This document shows, piece by piece, positions 27,926 to 35,826 of a DNA stretch of 64,000 nucleotides. Each line of letters starts with the position of its first letter. The stretch's first letter is position 1. Source of the DNA: Rosenbergiella australiborealis (GTDB lineage: Bacteria; Pseudomonadota; Gammaproteobacteria; Enterobacterales; Enterobacteriaceae). The translations under genes and the position numbers were made by a program. The stretch is taken from NCBI RefSeq assembly GCF_018494035.1, contig NZ_JABBFO010000010.1, positions 35,372 to 99,371 of the forward strand, given 5' to 3'. The notes below the pieces were generated by a model. That model had not been told where the DNA came from. It was given only the letters and a program-made list of their open reading frames with translations, and did not search any database.

Positions 27926-28936
27926 TTATTCTCTACTTTTCATATCCATTATAACTCTCCTGATAGCAGGCCATCTTAATGGAAAGTAAAGAATGAAATA
28001 CCATAGTTTCATTAAAGATACTTTGACATTGAAACTGATAGGATAAGTAACATCTCTATTTTTATTTTTTCCATTATGGATATTATTTAAGATAACCCAG
28101 TCTTTAAACTGGTAAATAGTATCCTCCCCTTTATTTTTATATTTAGTAGTATGCTTTGGCCATATAAAGCCAAGTTGATAGCAACTTAATGGAATGAAAT
28201 TATTAATATATAACCTCTCAGAAAGTAACATTAATTTTTTGGAGTTTTCTTTATTTCCAGAAAATTGTAAACCATTCATTTTCTTCTTAAGATAGTTAAC
28301 CCAGATAAACTGTTCTGGCACGTACTTCATCAAACTAAACAAGGAATAATTAAATGTAACTTCAAATATAGATCTATCAACTAATGGGGTGCAGTACAGC
28401 TCATACATATCACTCTTCTTACCAAGTAGCATAATATCTCCTGGATGAAAAAGAAAAGAACGATAGGAACGACTATGTCTTGCAAATAAATTACAATTGA
28501 TCATTCTTTCTTCAAAAAAAGAATACTCTCTGCTTCTAGTAAATAGATTGTCGATCATTTTTTTACGTGAAAAAATCTTTCTTAAGTTATCATTATATAA
28601 AAAACTATCGGTTCTTAGCTTTACTATATAATCGCGAGTTGAACGTTCAATCCCTTTAAAAGAAGAAACAATCATCCTATTTATATTGGTAACCCACTGA
28701 TAACTCCCTTCTCGATAAACTAAAGGGCCGGGATCACTGTTAAATATAACGATAGCATTTAATGGTTTTATTTCTTTTAAAAACAAACTCCTTTCGTCAG
28801 CTTCTAATTCCCAAGTGGAGATGATAATTTCAGAGTTCGGGTATTTCTTTCTTACTATCGCTATGTTCTCTATAACTCTGGTACAGTTTTCATCAAAAAA
28901 CACTTTCCCTTGAAAAACAAAAGATATCTGATGCAT
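27926..28936 (-). CDS. WavE family lipopolysaccharide/glycan synthesis protein
   Basis: 336-residue putative glycosyltransferase of the WavE family. Diagnostic segments: SFVFQGKVF at the N-terminus, NSEIIISTWE, FNSDPGPLVYREG, NINRMIVSSFKGI, KLRTDSFLYNDN (D-x-D-like sugar-nucleotide site) and the later LFHPGDIMLLGKKSDM. First described from a Vibrio cholerae core-oligosaccharide gene. One base separates it from the preceding gene. Confidence 0.8.
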   Translation of the reverse strand: MHQISFVFQGKVFFDENCTRVIENIAIVRKKYPNSEIIISTWELEADERSLFLKEIKPLNAIVIFNSDPGPLVYREGSYQWVTNINRMIVSSFKGIERSTRDYIVKLRTDSFLYNDNLRKIFSRKKMIDNLFTRSREYSFFEERMINCNLFARHSRSYRSFLFHPGDIMLLGKKSDMYELYCTPLVDRSIFEVTFNYSLFSLMKYVPEQFIWVNYLKKKMNGLQFSGNKENSKKLMLLSERLYINNFIPLSCYQLGFIWPKHTTKYKNKGEDTIYQFKDWVILNNIHNGKNKNRDVTYPISFNVKVSLMKLWYFILYFPLRWPAIRRVIMDMKSRE

Positions 28937-28937
28937 A

Positions 28938-29429
28938 CTACTTACTTTCTTTTTTTAGAAAATACGTTGAACAACTACTGATTTTCAAAAACAAATTAGT
29001 GATAGTAAAACCTAGAAATCTCATAGATAGGCATTTAATAATTGCCATATTCTCACCATAGGTTTGTTTTTTTTCGTAATGAGTATTGAGATTAAAAAAG
29101 TTAGTTAACTCATTTTTATAGTCTTGGTTCTTATCTGAAACAATATATATATGAACATCATACTCTTTTTTATTAATAATCATCATTTTTATTAGTGTAA
29201 TTAAATGTTCTCGATATAGATCGTAGGTCTTATTATTATGAATCTTCACAAAAATAATATGGTTAGTATGATTTAGATCCAACTCAAAACTTTTTATATC
29301 TTCTAGTTGAAAACCAATTTTGGTAAAAATTGATTCATTATTTTCTGTATATGAAATATGCTTTGATACACCATTATTACGCCATAGACCATATTCTTCT
29401 TCAGTTACGCCACTGATACGCAGTTTCAT
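28938..29429 (-). CDS. Uncharacterised protein in the glycan cluster
   Basis: 163 residues when started at ATG 29429, which has a good AAGGAATAAG ribosome site five bases after the previous stop; an upstream in-frame start at 29468 would overlap that gene. No family recognised. It shows KLRISGVTEEEYGLWRNNG at the start, an alternating beta-alpha pattern (HIIFVKIHNN, YDVHIYIVSDKNQDYKNEL, YGENMAIIKCLSMR) and a hydrophobic C-terminal segment. The DKN...LTNFF...Y.ENMAIIKCLSM part could be the tail of a glycosyltransferase-like fold, possibly an orphan domain. Confidence 0.6.
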   Translation of the reverse strand: MKLRISGVTEEEYGLWRNNGVSKHISYTENNESIFTKIGFQLEDIKSFELDLNHTNHIIFVKIHNNKTYDLYREHLITLIKMMIINKKEYDVHIYIVSDKNQDYKNELTNFFNLNTHYEKKQTYGENMAIIKCLSMRFLGFTITNLFLKISSCSTYFLKKESK

Positions 29430-29434
29430 ATTTC

Positions 29435-31174
29435 TTATTCCTTCCAAAGCGTCGTGCCATGTAGACATCGATAAACTTCTTTAATACCATGAGGGAAATA
29501 AACGCCTGGGATAATATATTTTAAGTTTATTGCTGAGATGAAATTCCCAATATTAGTCATCTTACATTTTTCGATAAACCAATCATCATTTTTCTTATAA
29601 AAAGGTGATGAGCTAAAGGAATGAAAAAGTTGGTTATTCAAAATAAAACTCATCACTAGTGTTCTTTTCTTTACTTTTGGACTGGCCGATGAAAACATAA
29701 TTCTGATAATGTCTTCATATTCATTAGGTGCCATTGGTTCACAGAGAATATTGGCGGAAAAATCGGCCATAAACTCCTCGATATAGGGAAGTTTTACCGT
29801 CACATCACTAATGACTTTTTTAATAATAAGATATCTTGATAGTCCAGACATGCTGGAACAAGATATTTGAAATAACGTATTTTTATTTGCTCCATATTTT
29901 TTTGCAAAAGAATAAATTCTTTCTCTCGCTTCTTCTTTAGAGATACGAAATAGCGGTTTTCTTTTTATAAAAGGTATTTGCTCAGTCACGCTACGAGACA
30001 TAGTTAGTTTGCCACTGATATTATTGGTTGCGACATATCCATAATAATGAATGACTGAGCGTGAATTCATGCTTTGCGTTATCGTATTGGGATTTATTCT
30101 ACAGGGAACACCATGACTACTTATTCTGATACCAAATTCTATATCTTCATAATCATTCCAAAATAAATTCTCATTTTGTGGGTATTTAGTCCATAGACTT
30201 TTTTTAGTTAGGTATAAACTACCTGTAAGATAATCATGTCCAAAATGTGATCGCGCAGGATGCTGATAACAGTAAAAAAGTTTACTAATGAGTTTAGTAT
30301 TTTCTCTCACTACATCTTTTATATTTATCTCTTTAGTAAGATCTTGCGATATTGTATTAAAATCTGAATATTTCCTTGGTAGAAAATTATGCTTATCTTG
30401 GAAATAGAAAGATTGAAAGCCGGTTATTGGAAAAAAATCACCGAATGTTGTAATAGCATCATAAAAATTAAGAGGTAATAGTACCCGATCATGGAGTATA
30501 CAAACATTATTATATAGTGCAGCGTTTACCAGTAAATTTTTCTTTTTTGTGATATGGTTTTCTTCACTCTGACGCTCATCACTTATTATCTTCACCTTGT
30601 CAAAAAATTTAAATTCAGGATGTGGATCACCACATAGAATAATTTCTTTATGCGGTATATTTATTTCAATTATTCTTTCTATGCATTTATTAAGAAAAAC
30701 TGGATCATCGTTACCTACAGGAATACAGAATGACCAGCATTCAAGCCCTCTATCTTTTTCAATTGGTAGGGGCATCACTTTCTTATATTTATATATACAA
30801 CCGTCAATCACCTCAACTAATTCAAAGGATTGATGGTAGTAGTCTTTTTGTAGAAGATTATCAACCTGTAAAGGCTCTTCTATATAAATAAAGCCACCCA
30901 AATGAAGTTGGTGAGTAATATCCCAAAGTATTTGAGCATAGAAAGGTGATTCACACTGCACATTATGAAGAAATATATCATCATGACTTGATAAAGATAT
31001 CCTTTTCACACCATTAATAATCAACTTTTCCGCTGAAACGGTAGGGTGTATTTTTGAAAAGGTAATGACAGTCGTACTTTCAGATAAAAAATCTTTATAC
31101 TTATCTTTATTGAACACCCTGAATGTTTTTTTCAGGCATAATTTCTTGTCATTTTTACAATGTATAATATTCAT
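29435..31174 (-). CDS. Chimeric glycosyltransferase-like protein
   Basis: 579 residues. About the first 120 look like a class I methyltransferase core without a clear AdoMet loop (HDDIFLHNVQC, AQILWDITHQLHLGGFIYIEEP, as in ubiE-like post-motif III). From about residue 140 a GT2-type fold follows: WSFCIPVGNDDPVFLNKCIERI, EIILCGDPHPEF, LVNAALYNNVCILHDRVLLPLNFYD (D-x-D-like HDR), HDYLTGSLYLTKKSLW and NDYEDIEFGIRISSHG (ED general base). The C-terminal 190 residues have no assignment. Eight bases from the nucleotidyltransferase upstream. Confidence 0.7.
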   Translation of the reverse strand: MNIIHCKNDKKLCLKKTFRVFNKDKYKDFLSESTTVITFSKIHPTVSAEKLIINGVKRISLSSHDDIFLHNVQCESPFYAQILWDITHQLHLGGFIYIEEPLQVDNLLQKDYYHQSFELVEVIDGCIYKYKKVMPLPIEKDRGLECWSFCIPVGNDDPVFLNKCIERIIEINIPHKEIILCGDPHPEFKFFDKVKIISDERQSEENHITKKKNLLVNAALYNNVCILHDRVLLPLNFYDAITTFGDFFPITGFQSFYFQDKHNFLPRKYSDFNTISQDLTKEINIKDVVRENTKLISKLFYCYQHPARSHFGHDYLTGSLYLTKKSLWTKYPQNENLFWNDYEDIEFGIRISSHGVPCRINPNTITQSMNSRSVIHYYGYVATNNISGKLTMSRSVTEQIPFIKRKPLFRISKEEARERIYSFAKKYGANKNTLFQISCSSMSGLSRYLIIKKVISDVTVKLPYIEEFMADFSANILCEPMAPNEYEDIIRIMFSSASPKVKKRTLVMSFILNNQLFHSFSSSPFYKKNDDWFIEKCKMTNIGNFISAINLKYIIPGVYFPHGIKEVYRCLHGTTLWKE

Positions 31175-31181
31175 AACTAAC

Positions 31182-31937
31182 TTAAAAATCAGTGGCTTTT
31201 TTTGATATACTATTTTTTAAGAATTTACTAAGGTCTGTAGGAATTCCTAAGCCATACATTCCTTTGTATTCTTCCCCGATATTATAAAAATCAATAACTG
31301 ATTTTCTTTCTTGAATTAGGTAATTATAGGTGGGTGCGACATAATATTCACCGTTAGATAAATTATTATCTTCAATCATTCTTTTAGCAGCATAACAATA
31401 ATCACTCCCCCTCTTGAAGTTATAAATACCCACCGATGCTTCAGTGGAGATGACTTCTTTTTCTCGTACCTCACATACATATCCTTGTTGCGCGATACGT
31501 AAATAAGACCATTTGGGATCGTTAGCTGTCATTGTCATTATCATGCCATCACTCTTTTGGTGATTAAAAGCATCAAGATATTCATTGATATCGATATCTA
31601 TCCATTGGTCACAGTTAGCTATCATCAATGGTGAGTCATTGTTGATATACTTTTCTGCAACTAATACCGTTTCCGCTGCCCCGGCTGTTTTCCTATCCAT
31701 AGAGATAATAATTGCGTTATCACAGGTTCTTTTCAATATTTTCTCTAAATGAGTCGTAGATAAATGTTCAGCTTGGCAAATAAATATAAATCGATGTTCG
31801 CAAGTAGGTTTTATATTATTGACCACTAGCTCTATCATGTGTTTATCGTTAACTTTAATCAGTGGCTTTGGATCAGGGAAACCCTCTTTTTTAAATCGGC
31901 TACCCTCTCCAGCCATAGGAATTATTATATTTATCAT
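31182..31937 (-). CDS. Sugar/polyol-phosphate nucleotidyltransferase
   Basis: 251 residues with an intact NTP-transferase signature: IIIPMAGEGSRFKKEGFPDPKPLI (G-x-G-x-R and PKPLI lysine region), KTAGAAETVLVAEKY, MIANCDQWIDIDI (metal Asp in CDQ), NDPKWSYLRI and EVREKEVISTEASVGIY. It should transfer a nucleotide to a sugar phosphate or small phosphorylated alcohol; the base and sugar cannot be read. Second gene of the string, 2 bases after the cupin. The paralogue at 25926-26645 has lost the G-x-G-x-R loop. Confidence 0.85.
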   Translation of the reverse strand: MINIIIPMAGEGSRFKKEGFPDPKPLIKVNDKHMIELVVNNIKPTCEHRFIFICQAEHLSTTHLEKILKRTCDNAIIISMDRKTAGAAETVLVAEKYINNDSPLMIANCDQWIDIDINEYLDAFNHQKSDGMIMTMTANDPKWSYLRIAQQGYVCEVREKEVISTEASVGIYNFKRGSDYCYAAKRMIEDNNLSNGEYYVAPTYNYLIQERKSVIDFYNIGEEYKGMYGLGIPTDLSKFLKNSISKKATDF

Positions 31938-31939
31938 AT

Positions 31940-32266
31940 TTATTCAATATTCATATATTTATCATGTTTAACACTGGGGAGTTTAACAACCACTGTTGTC
32001 ACATTTGTTATTGCGTGAAAGTCCGTTTCTTCACCTGGTAAAAGAGTTATAATATCGCCTTTTTTAAGGTGATTTTTATCCATTCTCGCTTCACCTTCAA
32101 TGATAACAGTAATTTCAGTAGCGATTTTATGGGTATGCCTTGGTTCGTGGTCTCCCTGCTGATAGTACTTAACTGCAACTTCCACATCACAAGTAGGATA
32201 AAGGGATGGAATAAAATTACCAATAAACCAGCCTTTATGCATAAGCTCTAGCTTTCCTATATTCAT
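31940..32266 (-). CDS. Small cupin-domain protein
   Basis: 108-residue single-domain cupin. Motif 1 HEPRHTHKIATEITVIIEGEARM gives the H-x-H...E metal ligands, motif 2 KKGDIITLLPGEETDFHAI the second His. ATG 32266 is preceded by AGGTGAG; a GTG three codons upstream lacks a ribosome site. First gene of the minus-strand glycan string; such cupins in glycan clusters may be isomerases or sensors, undetermined here. Confidence 0.8.
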   Translation of the reverse strand: MNIGKLELMHKGWFIGNFIPSLYPTCDVEVAVKYYQQGDHEPRHTHKIATEITVIIEGEARMDKNHLKKGDIITLLPGEETDFHAITNVTTVVVKLPSVKHDKYMNIE

Positions 32267-32771
32267 TTTACTCACCTAGTTAATTACTCAAAGTTCAATA
32301 AAAAAGTTAATAATAGGATAAATTCTTATAGGTTTAACTTAACGAAATAATATTAAATATCGATTCTTTATAGATAAATAGCATGTTGAATTATATATTT
32401 ATATATATATTTAACTGTCCAGTTTTTATGTGCGCTATAGTATATCGATTTTTTCACGCTGTAAAATAAATCTGAAAAAATTTAAGATGCTGATGTTTTT
32501 TATTAGCGATATATTCATCTAGCAGAGTAATAATTAGCGATTTAAATATAACAATATAAAATGGCTAATTATTCTAAAAGATCGTCTACTAGGAAAATAC
32601 GATATTAAAAATTTATTTAAAACCAATAATTAAAATAATTTATTTTATAATGAATTTTAACAGTATCATGTATTATTTTTAAATGTTTTTATAATATATA
32701 AATATGATAATAACTACTGATTAGATGATGGATTAATATTGGGGAAGAATTTTAGATGTAAAGATAAGGGG
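32267..32771. other. AT-rich region between the glycan string and the RcsB-connector module
   Basis: About 500 bp, extremely AT-rich with long A/T runs. No gene, RNA or JUMPstart-like element (the polysaccharide operon antiterminator) was recognised. It must hold the promoter of the cupin-led string and the end of the upstream module; a sequence this AT-rich is a likely H-NS target (inference). Confidence 0.5.
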
Positions 32772-33089
32772 TTAAAAAATATCGTCAGGCGTGATACCAA
32801 CGATGATCTCAAGGGCACTTCGTAGAATGTGAGTCTTTTTGCTTTCCTGTGAAATTTCAAGTTGTTTAACCAGGCTAATAATAATAGCTTTGTTGCTGAC
32901 CTGACCAGTTTCAATTAATAGCTGTTTTACAGTTCGCCCGAGAACTTTTTTTTCTTTCTCAAAGCTGGTGTCAATAGTTGGGATAAATTCTACCGCCGTA
33001 GTTGTATGACTTACCGAAGAAAAGTGAGTAAGTGTGTTGGAAGGCTTAGAAGTCGTCTCTCCTAAGAAAAAATTAATGTTTAGTGTCAT
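32772..33089 (-). CDS. AriR/YmgB-like small regulatory protein
   Basis: 105 residues from ATG 33089 (a TTG at 33116 is also open). The C-terminal part FEKEKKVLGRTVKQLLIETGQVSNKAIIISLVKQLE...ILRSALEIIVGITPDDIF follows the pattern of E. coli AriR/YmgB (EEESAVLGQAVTNLML...NNKNIILSLIHSLE...IRKTLEIVLRYTADDM as recalled). AriR-type proteins bind the Rcs phosphorelay and influence acid resistance, biofilm and capsule. The N-terminal ~45 residues are unrelated Ser/Thr-rich sequence. Last gene of a four-gene module. Confidence 0.7.
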   Translation of the reverse strand: MTLNINFFLGETTSKPSNTLTHFSSVSHTTTAVEFIPTIDTSFEKEKKVLGRTVKQLLIETGQVSNKAIIISLVKQLEISQESKKTHILRSALEIIVGITPDDIF

Positions 33090-33366
33090 ATTGATATCTA
33101 TGAGTACCGCTTTCAAAGATTAAGCTTTGGTTTTTGAGAAATTGACTACGTTTCTGATAATTTTTAGAGATACTTTGTTTTATCTCGTAGATACCCTGCA
33201 AACATGCTTCTGCTCTCTGGGGATTGCTTGTTTTTTTTGCCATATTTGATAACTGATTCAACAATTCAGTTGTCGTTATTGGACCTCCTGTTTTCAGCAG
33301 GATGATTACGGCTTCACCGATCATGTCGTCCACATGCTGTTGCGTAAAGCCATTGTCCTTAGACAT
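33073..33366 (-). CDS. YmgA-like small regulatory protein
   Basis: 97 residues. VDDMIGEAVIILLKTGGPITTTELLNQLSNMAKKTSNPQRAEACLQGIYEIKQSI has the short two-helix pattern (GEAV..LL..g..i....L...L) shared by YmgA/AriR/YcgZ proteins. Its start codon shares one base with the ycgZ-like stop and it overlaps the ariR-like gene by 17 bases, so the three are coupled. Confidence 0.6.
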   Translation of the reverse strand: MSKDNGFTQQHVDDMIGEAVIILLKTGGPITTTELLNQLSNMAKKTSNPQRAEACLQGIYEIKQSISKNYQKRSQFLKNQSLIFESGTHRYQYDTKH

Positions 33367-33611
33367 TAATTCAGTTCTCGATCAAGCACCAAAAGCATCA
33401 AATCTTGGTAACGCTTAATCAGGTTATCGTTTTCAGCCAGCTCAATCCAGTTCATCAATTTAGTACAGATACTTTTACGATTAAGGGTTTTACCGGACTC
33501 AAGCAGCTCAACGATAAGCATCCCCATCAGCTGGTCATTGGATAACTGTTCATTTATTGCAGAAGAGCCATTTCTTTTGGCAAGATGTAAGTCATAGGTT
33601 TGCTGACGCAT
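33366..33611 (-). CDS. YcgZ-like small regulatory protein
   Basis: 81 residues. LMGMLIVELLESGKTLNRKSICTKLMNWIELAENDNLIKRYQDLMLLVLDRELN mirrors E. coli YcgZ (LGEIVTEILKDGRNLSRKSLCAKLLCRLE...HYNALIGLLFE as recalled), including the xRKSxCxKL signature. In E. coli ycgZ-ymgA-ariR is one operon under BluR and sigma-S, and its products feed the Rcs system. The ATG at 33611 is preceded by AAGGAGTTAAAG. Confidence 0.7.
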   Translation of the reverse strand: MRQQTYDLHLAKRNGSSAINEQLSNDQLMGMLIVELLESGKTLNRKSICTKLMNWIELAENDNLIKRYQDLMLLVLDRELN

Positions 33612-33757
33612 CTTTAACTCCTTGTCTATTTAATAGGACCCTAACTATTTCCTATAAAATAAACAAAAGTTCTTCAATTGTACAGATAAGATTAATTTTA
33701 TTGATCTATCGGGGAGGAATTTACAAAAGTAGGATTTTGGCTCAAAAAGTCAAGAGA

Positions 33758-33778
33758 GCTTGCAATGTGACTGCAAGC
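33758..33778 (-). terminator. Stem-loop between the first two genes of the RcsB-connector module
   Basis: GCTTGCA / TGCAAGC, a perfect 7-bp stem with a 7-base loop. On the minus strand it is followed within a few bases by TTGACTTTTT, so it may attenuate transcription after the first gene; the same TTGACT could also be a -35 for the ycgZ-like gene. Confidence 0.4.
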
Positions 33779-33791
33779 CCTCCTAGCGGAG

Positions 33792-34091
33792 TTAATCTTC
33801 ATCACGGGAGACCACTAGTCGTAAATCCGCCGGTGAACCTAACGATGCAGAATCTAACTTATCTAACCAGCCTGCACGTTCAGGGGTTAAGCATCCTAAA
33901 CCTAGGTAGCCTAACAGCCAGCGCCTAACTTCATGCATCAGCAGTAATCGGACCTCATCAGTTTCATTTTCAGCCATCGACTTAAGTTCACTGACTAAAT
34001 TATCTGTTGTGACTTCTTCCCTGTTGAAGATAAGGCGGATGGTAACTTCACCAATCAATTCATTACGCTTTACTTCATCAGAAATATACAA
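33792..34091 (-). CDS. YmgA-like small protein with C-terminal extension
   Basis: 99 residues. VKRNELIGEVTIRLIFNREEVTTDNLVSELKSMAENETDEVRLLLMHEVRRWL has the YmgA-type pattern; the C-terminal ~40 residues (LGLGCLTPERAGWLDKL...) are extra. The start is TTG at 34091, chosen because a strong AAGGAGGT lies at the correct distance and no ATG is available. A sigma-S-type -10 lies about 50 bp upstream. First gene of the module. Confidence 0.6.
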   Translation of the reverse strand: MYISDEVKRNELIGEVTIRLIFNREEVTTDNLVSELKSMAENETDEVRLLLMHEVRRWLLGYLGLGCLTPERAGWLDKLDSASLGSPADLRLVVSRDED

Positions 34092-34491
34092 ATAGACCTC
34101 CTTACACTGGAGTAAAAATACATATCTTACTATGCAACTAAGTATAGTCTAAAAACGCGTTATTTCTAGTCAGCACCTACTTATGTGCTTCTTCTATACA
34201 ATGCCATTGCACGCTTTTGATTAAGATAATATCAGTATAGGAGGACACCGGTTTTAATGTAAAGATATTATGAATAACCTTATGATAACATTACAAATTA
34301 CTAACTCTTTATTATATTATTCACCCACTTCATCGCTGGCTCTCTTGGTGGCTTTCTGAAAAAGTGTAGGGCTCATAAAAATTATGATACTTACTATCAT
34401 CGACATTTAACGCATAGCATCACATAAATAACATAATCTCAACATAATAAACCATCTATTAACTTTATGTTACAGTGTGAAACCAGTAATT
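34092..34491. other. Promoter region of the RcsB-connector module
   Basis: 400 bp without a gene. The left part holds the strong ribosome site and sigma-S-type -10 of the module; the right part is AT-rich, ends at the stop of the kinase gene, and shows nothing recognisable. Confidence 0.5.
34138..34147 (-). promoter_or_regulatory. Sigma-S-type -10 element of the RcsB-connector module
   Basis: On the minus strand this reads CTATACTTAG, one base off CTAYACTTAA. It overlaps an imperfect dyad (CTTACTAT...ATAGTAAG-like) that could be an operator, for example for a MerR-type repressor as BluR in E. coli (inference). Confidence 0.45.
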
Positions 34492-35358
34492 TTATGCCCA
34501 GTAATGTTTGGACAATAATAATGCTCCATCGAGAGCATCGCCTTTCGCTTGAGAAATGCGGTAACGTATCTCATCGGATAGCCAAGGTATCAGTGGTTTT
34601 GCTATCCCTCCTAAAAGCGTAATATTGTCTTGAGTGTAGCGCATTACAGCCGTAATCATCATTTCCGCGTCGACTGCAGACTGTTTCACTAAAGTGGTGG
34701 CATGATGATCACTACACTGAGCGAATTCATAGACTGCTTTCGCATACTTTGCCCAATCTTTAGGTTCGGCGTGCTGAGTCCATAACAGCATGATCTCCGC
34801 ATCGTTTTTAAAGTCTTCCATTATGTATTGCATGCAAGGACTGCTTGTCATTATTCCTTCATGGGCCAGTAGTGCCATGCGTAATGCTTTTTGCCCCAAT
34901 ACCGCTCCCGAGGCAAGATCTGACAACTGAGCCCCCCATCCCCCGAGTAAATAGAATCGAGTTCCATCCCAAACTGCCGCTTGACTACCCGTCCCACAAA
35001 TAAAAACTCCGCCCGGATGTCCCAGATGCGCACCAAAACAGGCTGTCTCGACGTCAGAAACTATGGCATGCTTTAATCCTAGAATATTCCACTGTGTTAA
35101 GCGTTGTTTTATCGAAGGAACATTGGCACCCGCTAACCCAGCCACCATAACGCTGTTTGCGTATTCTGTTGTCGATAAGTGGGCACGTTTAAATAGCTCT
35201 GTAACGACTTTTTCTACTTCTTTCAATCCCGACTCAAATTGGCTATAAATATTGGCGGGTCCCCCGGTAAATTCAGCCAAACACTGATCCTGCTGATTAA
35301 CTAATCGCCCACGACAATGCGTACCGCCACCGTCAATCCCTATTCGATACTGAATCAT
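34492..35358 (-). CDS. BadF/BadG-type ATPase family sugar kinase (glucosamine / N-acetylglucosamine kinase-like)
   Basis: 288-residue actin-fold kinase. Phosphate 1 motif IGIDGGGTHCRGRL at the N-terminus, AGLAGANVPSIKQRL, SDVETACFGAHLGHPGGVFICGTGSQAAVW (phosphate 2 and GTGS), LGGWGAQLSDLASGAVLGQKAL, and ITLLGGIAKPL (adenosine motif) near the C-terminus. This pattern fits bacterial amino-sugar kinases such as GspK/MurK types. Substrate is inferred. A role in amino-sugar salvage is likely, but no transporter is adjacent. Confidence 0.75.
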   Translation of the reverse strand: MIQYRIGIDGGGTHCRGRLVNQQDQCLAEFTGGPANIYSQFESGLKEVEKVVTELFKRAHLSTTEYANSVMVAGLAGANVPSIKQRLTQWNILGLKHAIVSDVETACFGAHLGHPGGVFICGTGSQAAVWDGTRFYLLGGWGAQLSDLASGAVLGQKALRMALLAHEGIMTSSPCMQYIMEDFKNDAEIMLLWTQHAEPKDWAKYAKAVYEFAQCSDHHATTLVKQSAVDAEMMITAVMRYTQDNITLLGGIAKPLIPWLSDEIRYRISQAKGDALDGALLLSKHYWA

Positions 35359-35448
35359 ATTCTTTTTATCCTCATCAATAATGCATGACCGTCTATCATG
35401 GAAAATGATTAGAACAGTATTGGCTTCAGTTCAGCCCACAGCGCCTTT

Positions 35449-35826
35449 TTATACGATAGCGGAAACGATCACAAACCCTAAGGCCGTCATCAGTAGTGAG
35501 CCGATAATATGGACGAAGATTGATCCTAGCGCCCAGAGATAGTTGCCCCCTTGTAACTGTGAAAATACTTCCAGAGAAAAAGTTGAAAACGTTGTCATTC
35601 CGCCACAAAGCCCTGTTGTGATAAAAACCTTCCAAAAGGGATCAAGTTGCGGTTGTCGAAGAAAATAGGCTGCCGCGCCACCGATGATAAAGCCACCGAT
35701 AAGATTCACTAACAGTGTTCCTGGCGGCAAAGTAGGAAATAAACTATTTAATCTAAGCGCTAGCAACCAACGGATAATACACCCTAAAGCCCCTCCGATA
35801 ATGACTGCTAGTAAGGATTTGAACAT
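35449..35826 (-). CDS. crcB: Fluoride ion channel CrcB/Fluc
   Basis: 125-residue four-helix membrane protein that exports fluoride as a dual-topology dimer. Signatures: GGALGCIIRWLLALRLN, PPGTLLVNLIGGFIIGGAAAYF and TTGLCGGMTTFSTFSLE (the sodium/fluoride-lining TFSTFS). 90 bp upstream of the kinase in the same direction. A fluoride riboswitch was looked for upstream and not seen. Confidence 0.95.
   Translation of the reverse strand: MFKSLLAVIIGGALGCIIRWLLALRLNSLFPTLPPGTLLVNLIGGFIIGGAAAYFLRQPQLDPFWKVFITTGLCGGMTTFSTFSLEVFSQLQGGNYLWALGSIFVHIIGSLLMTALGFVIVSAIV

Noticed and set aside
32267-32771. JUMPstart/ops element before the glycan string
   Set aside because: No GGCGGTAG-like ops core found on the minus strand.
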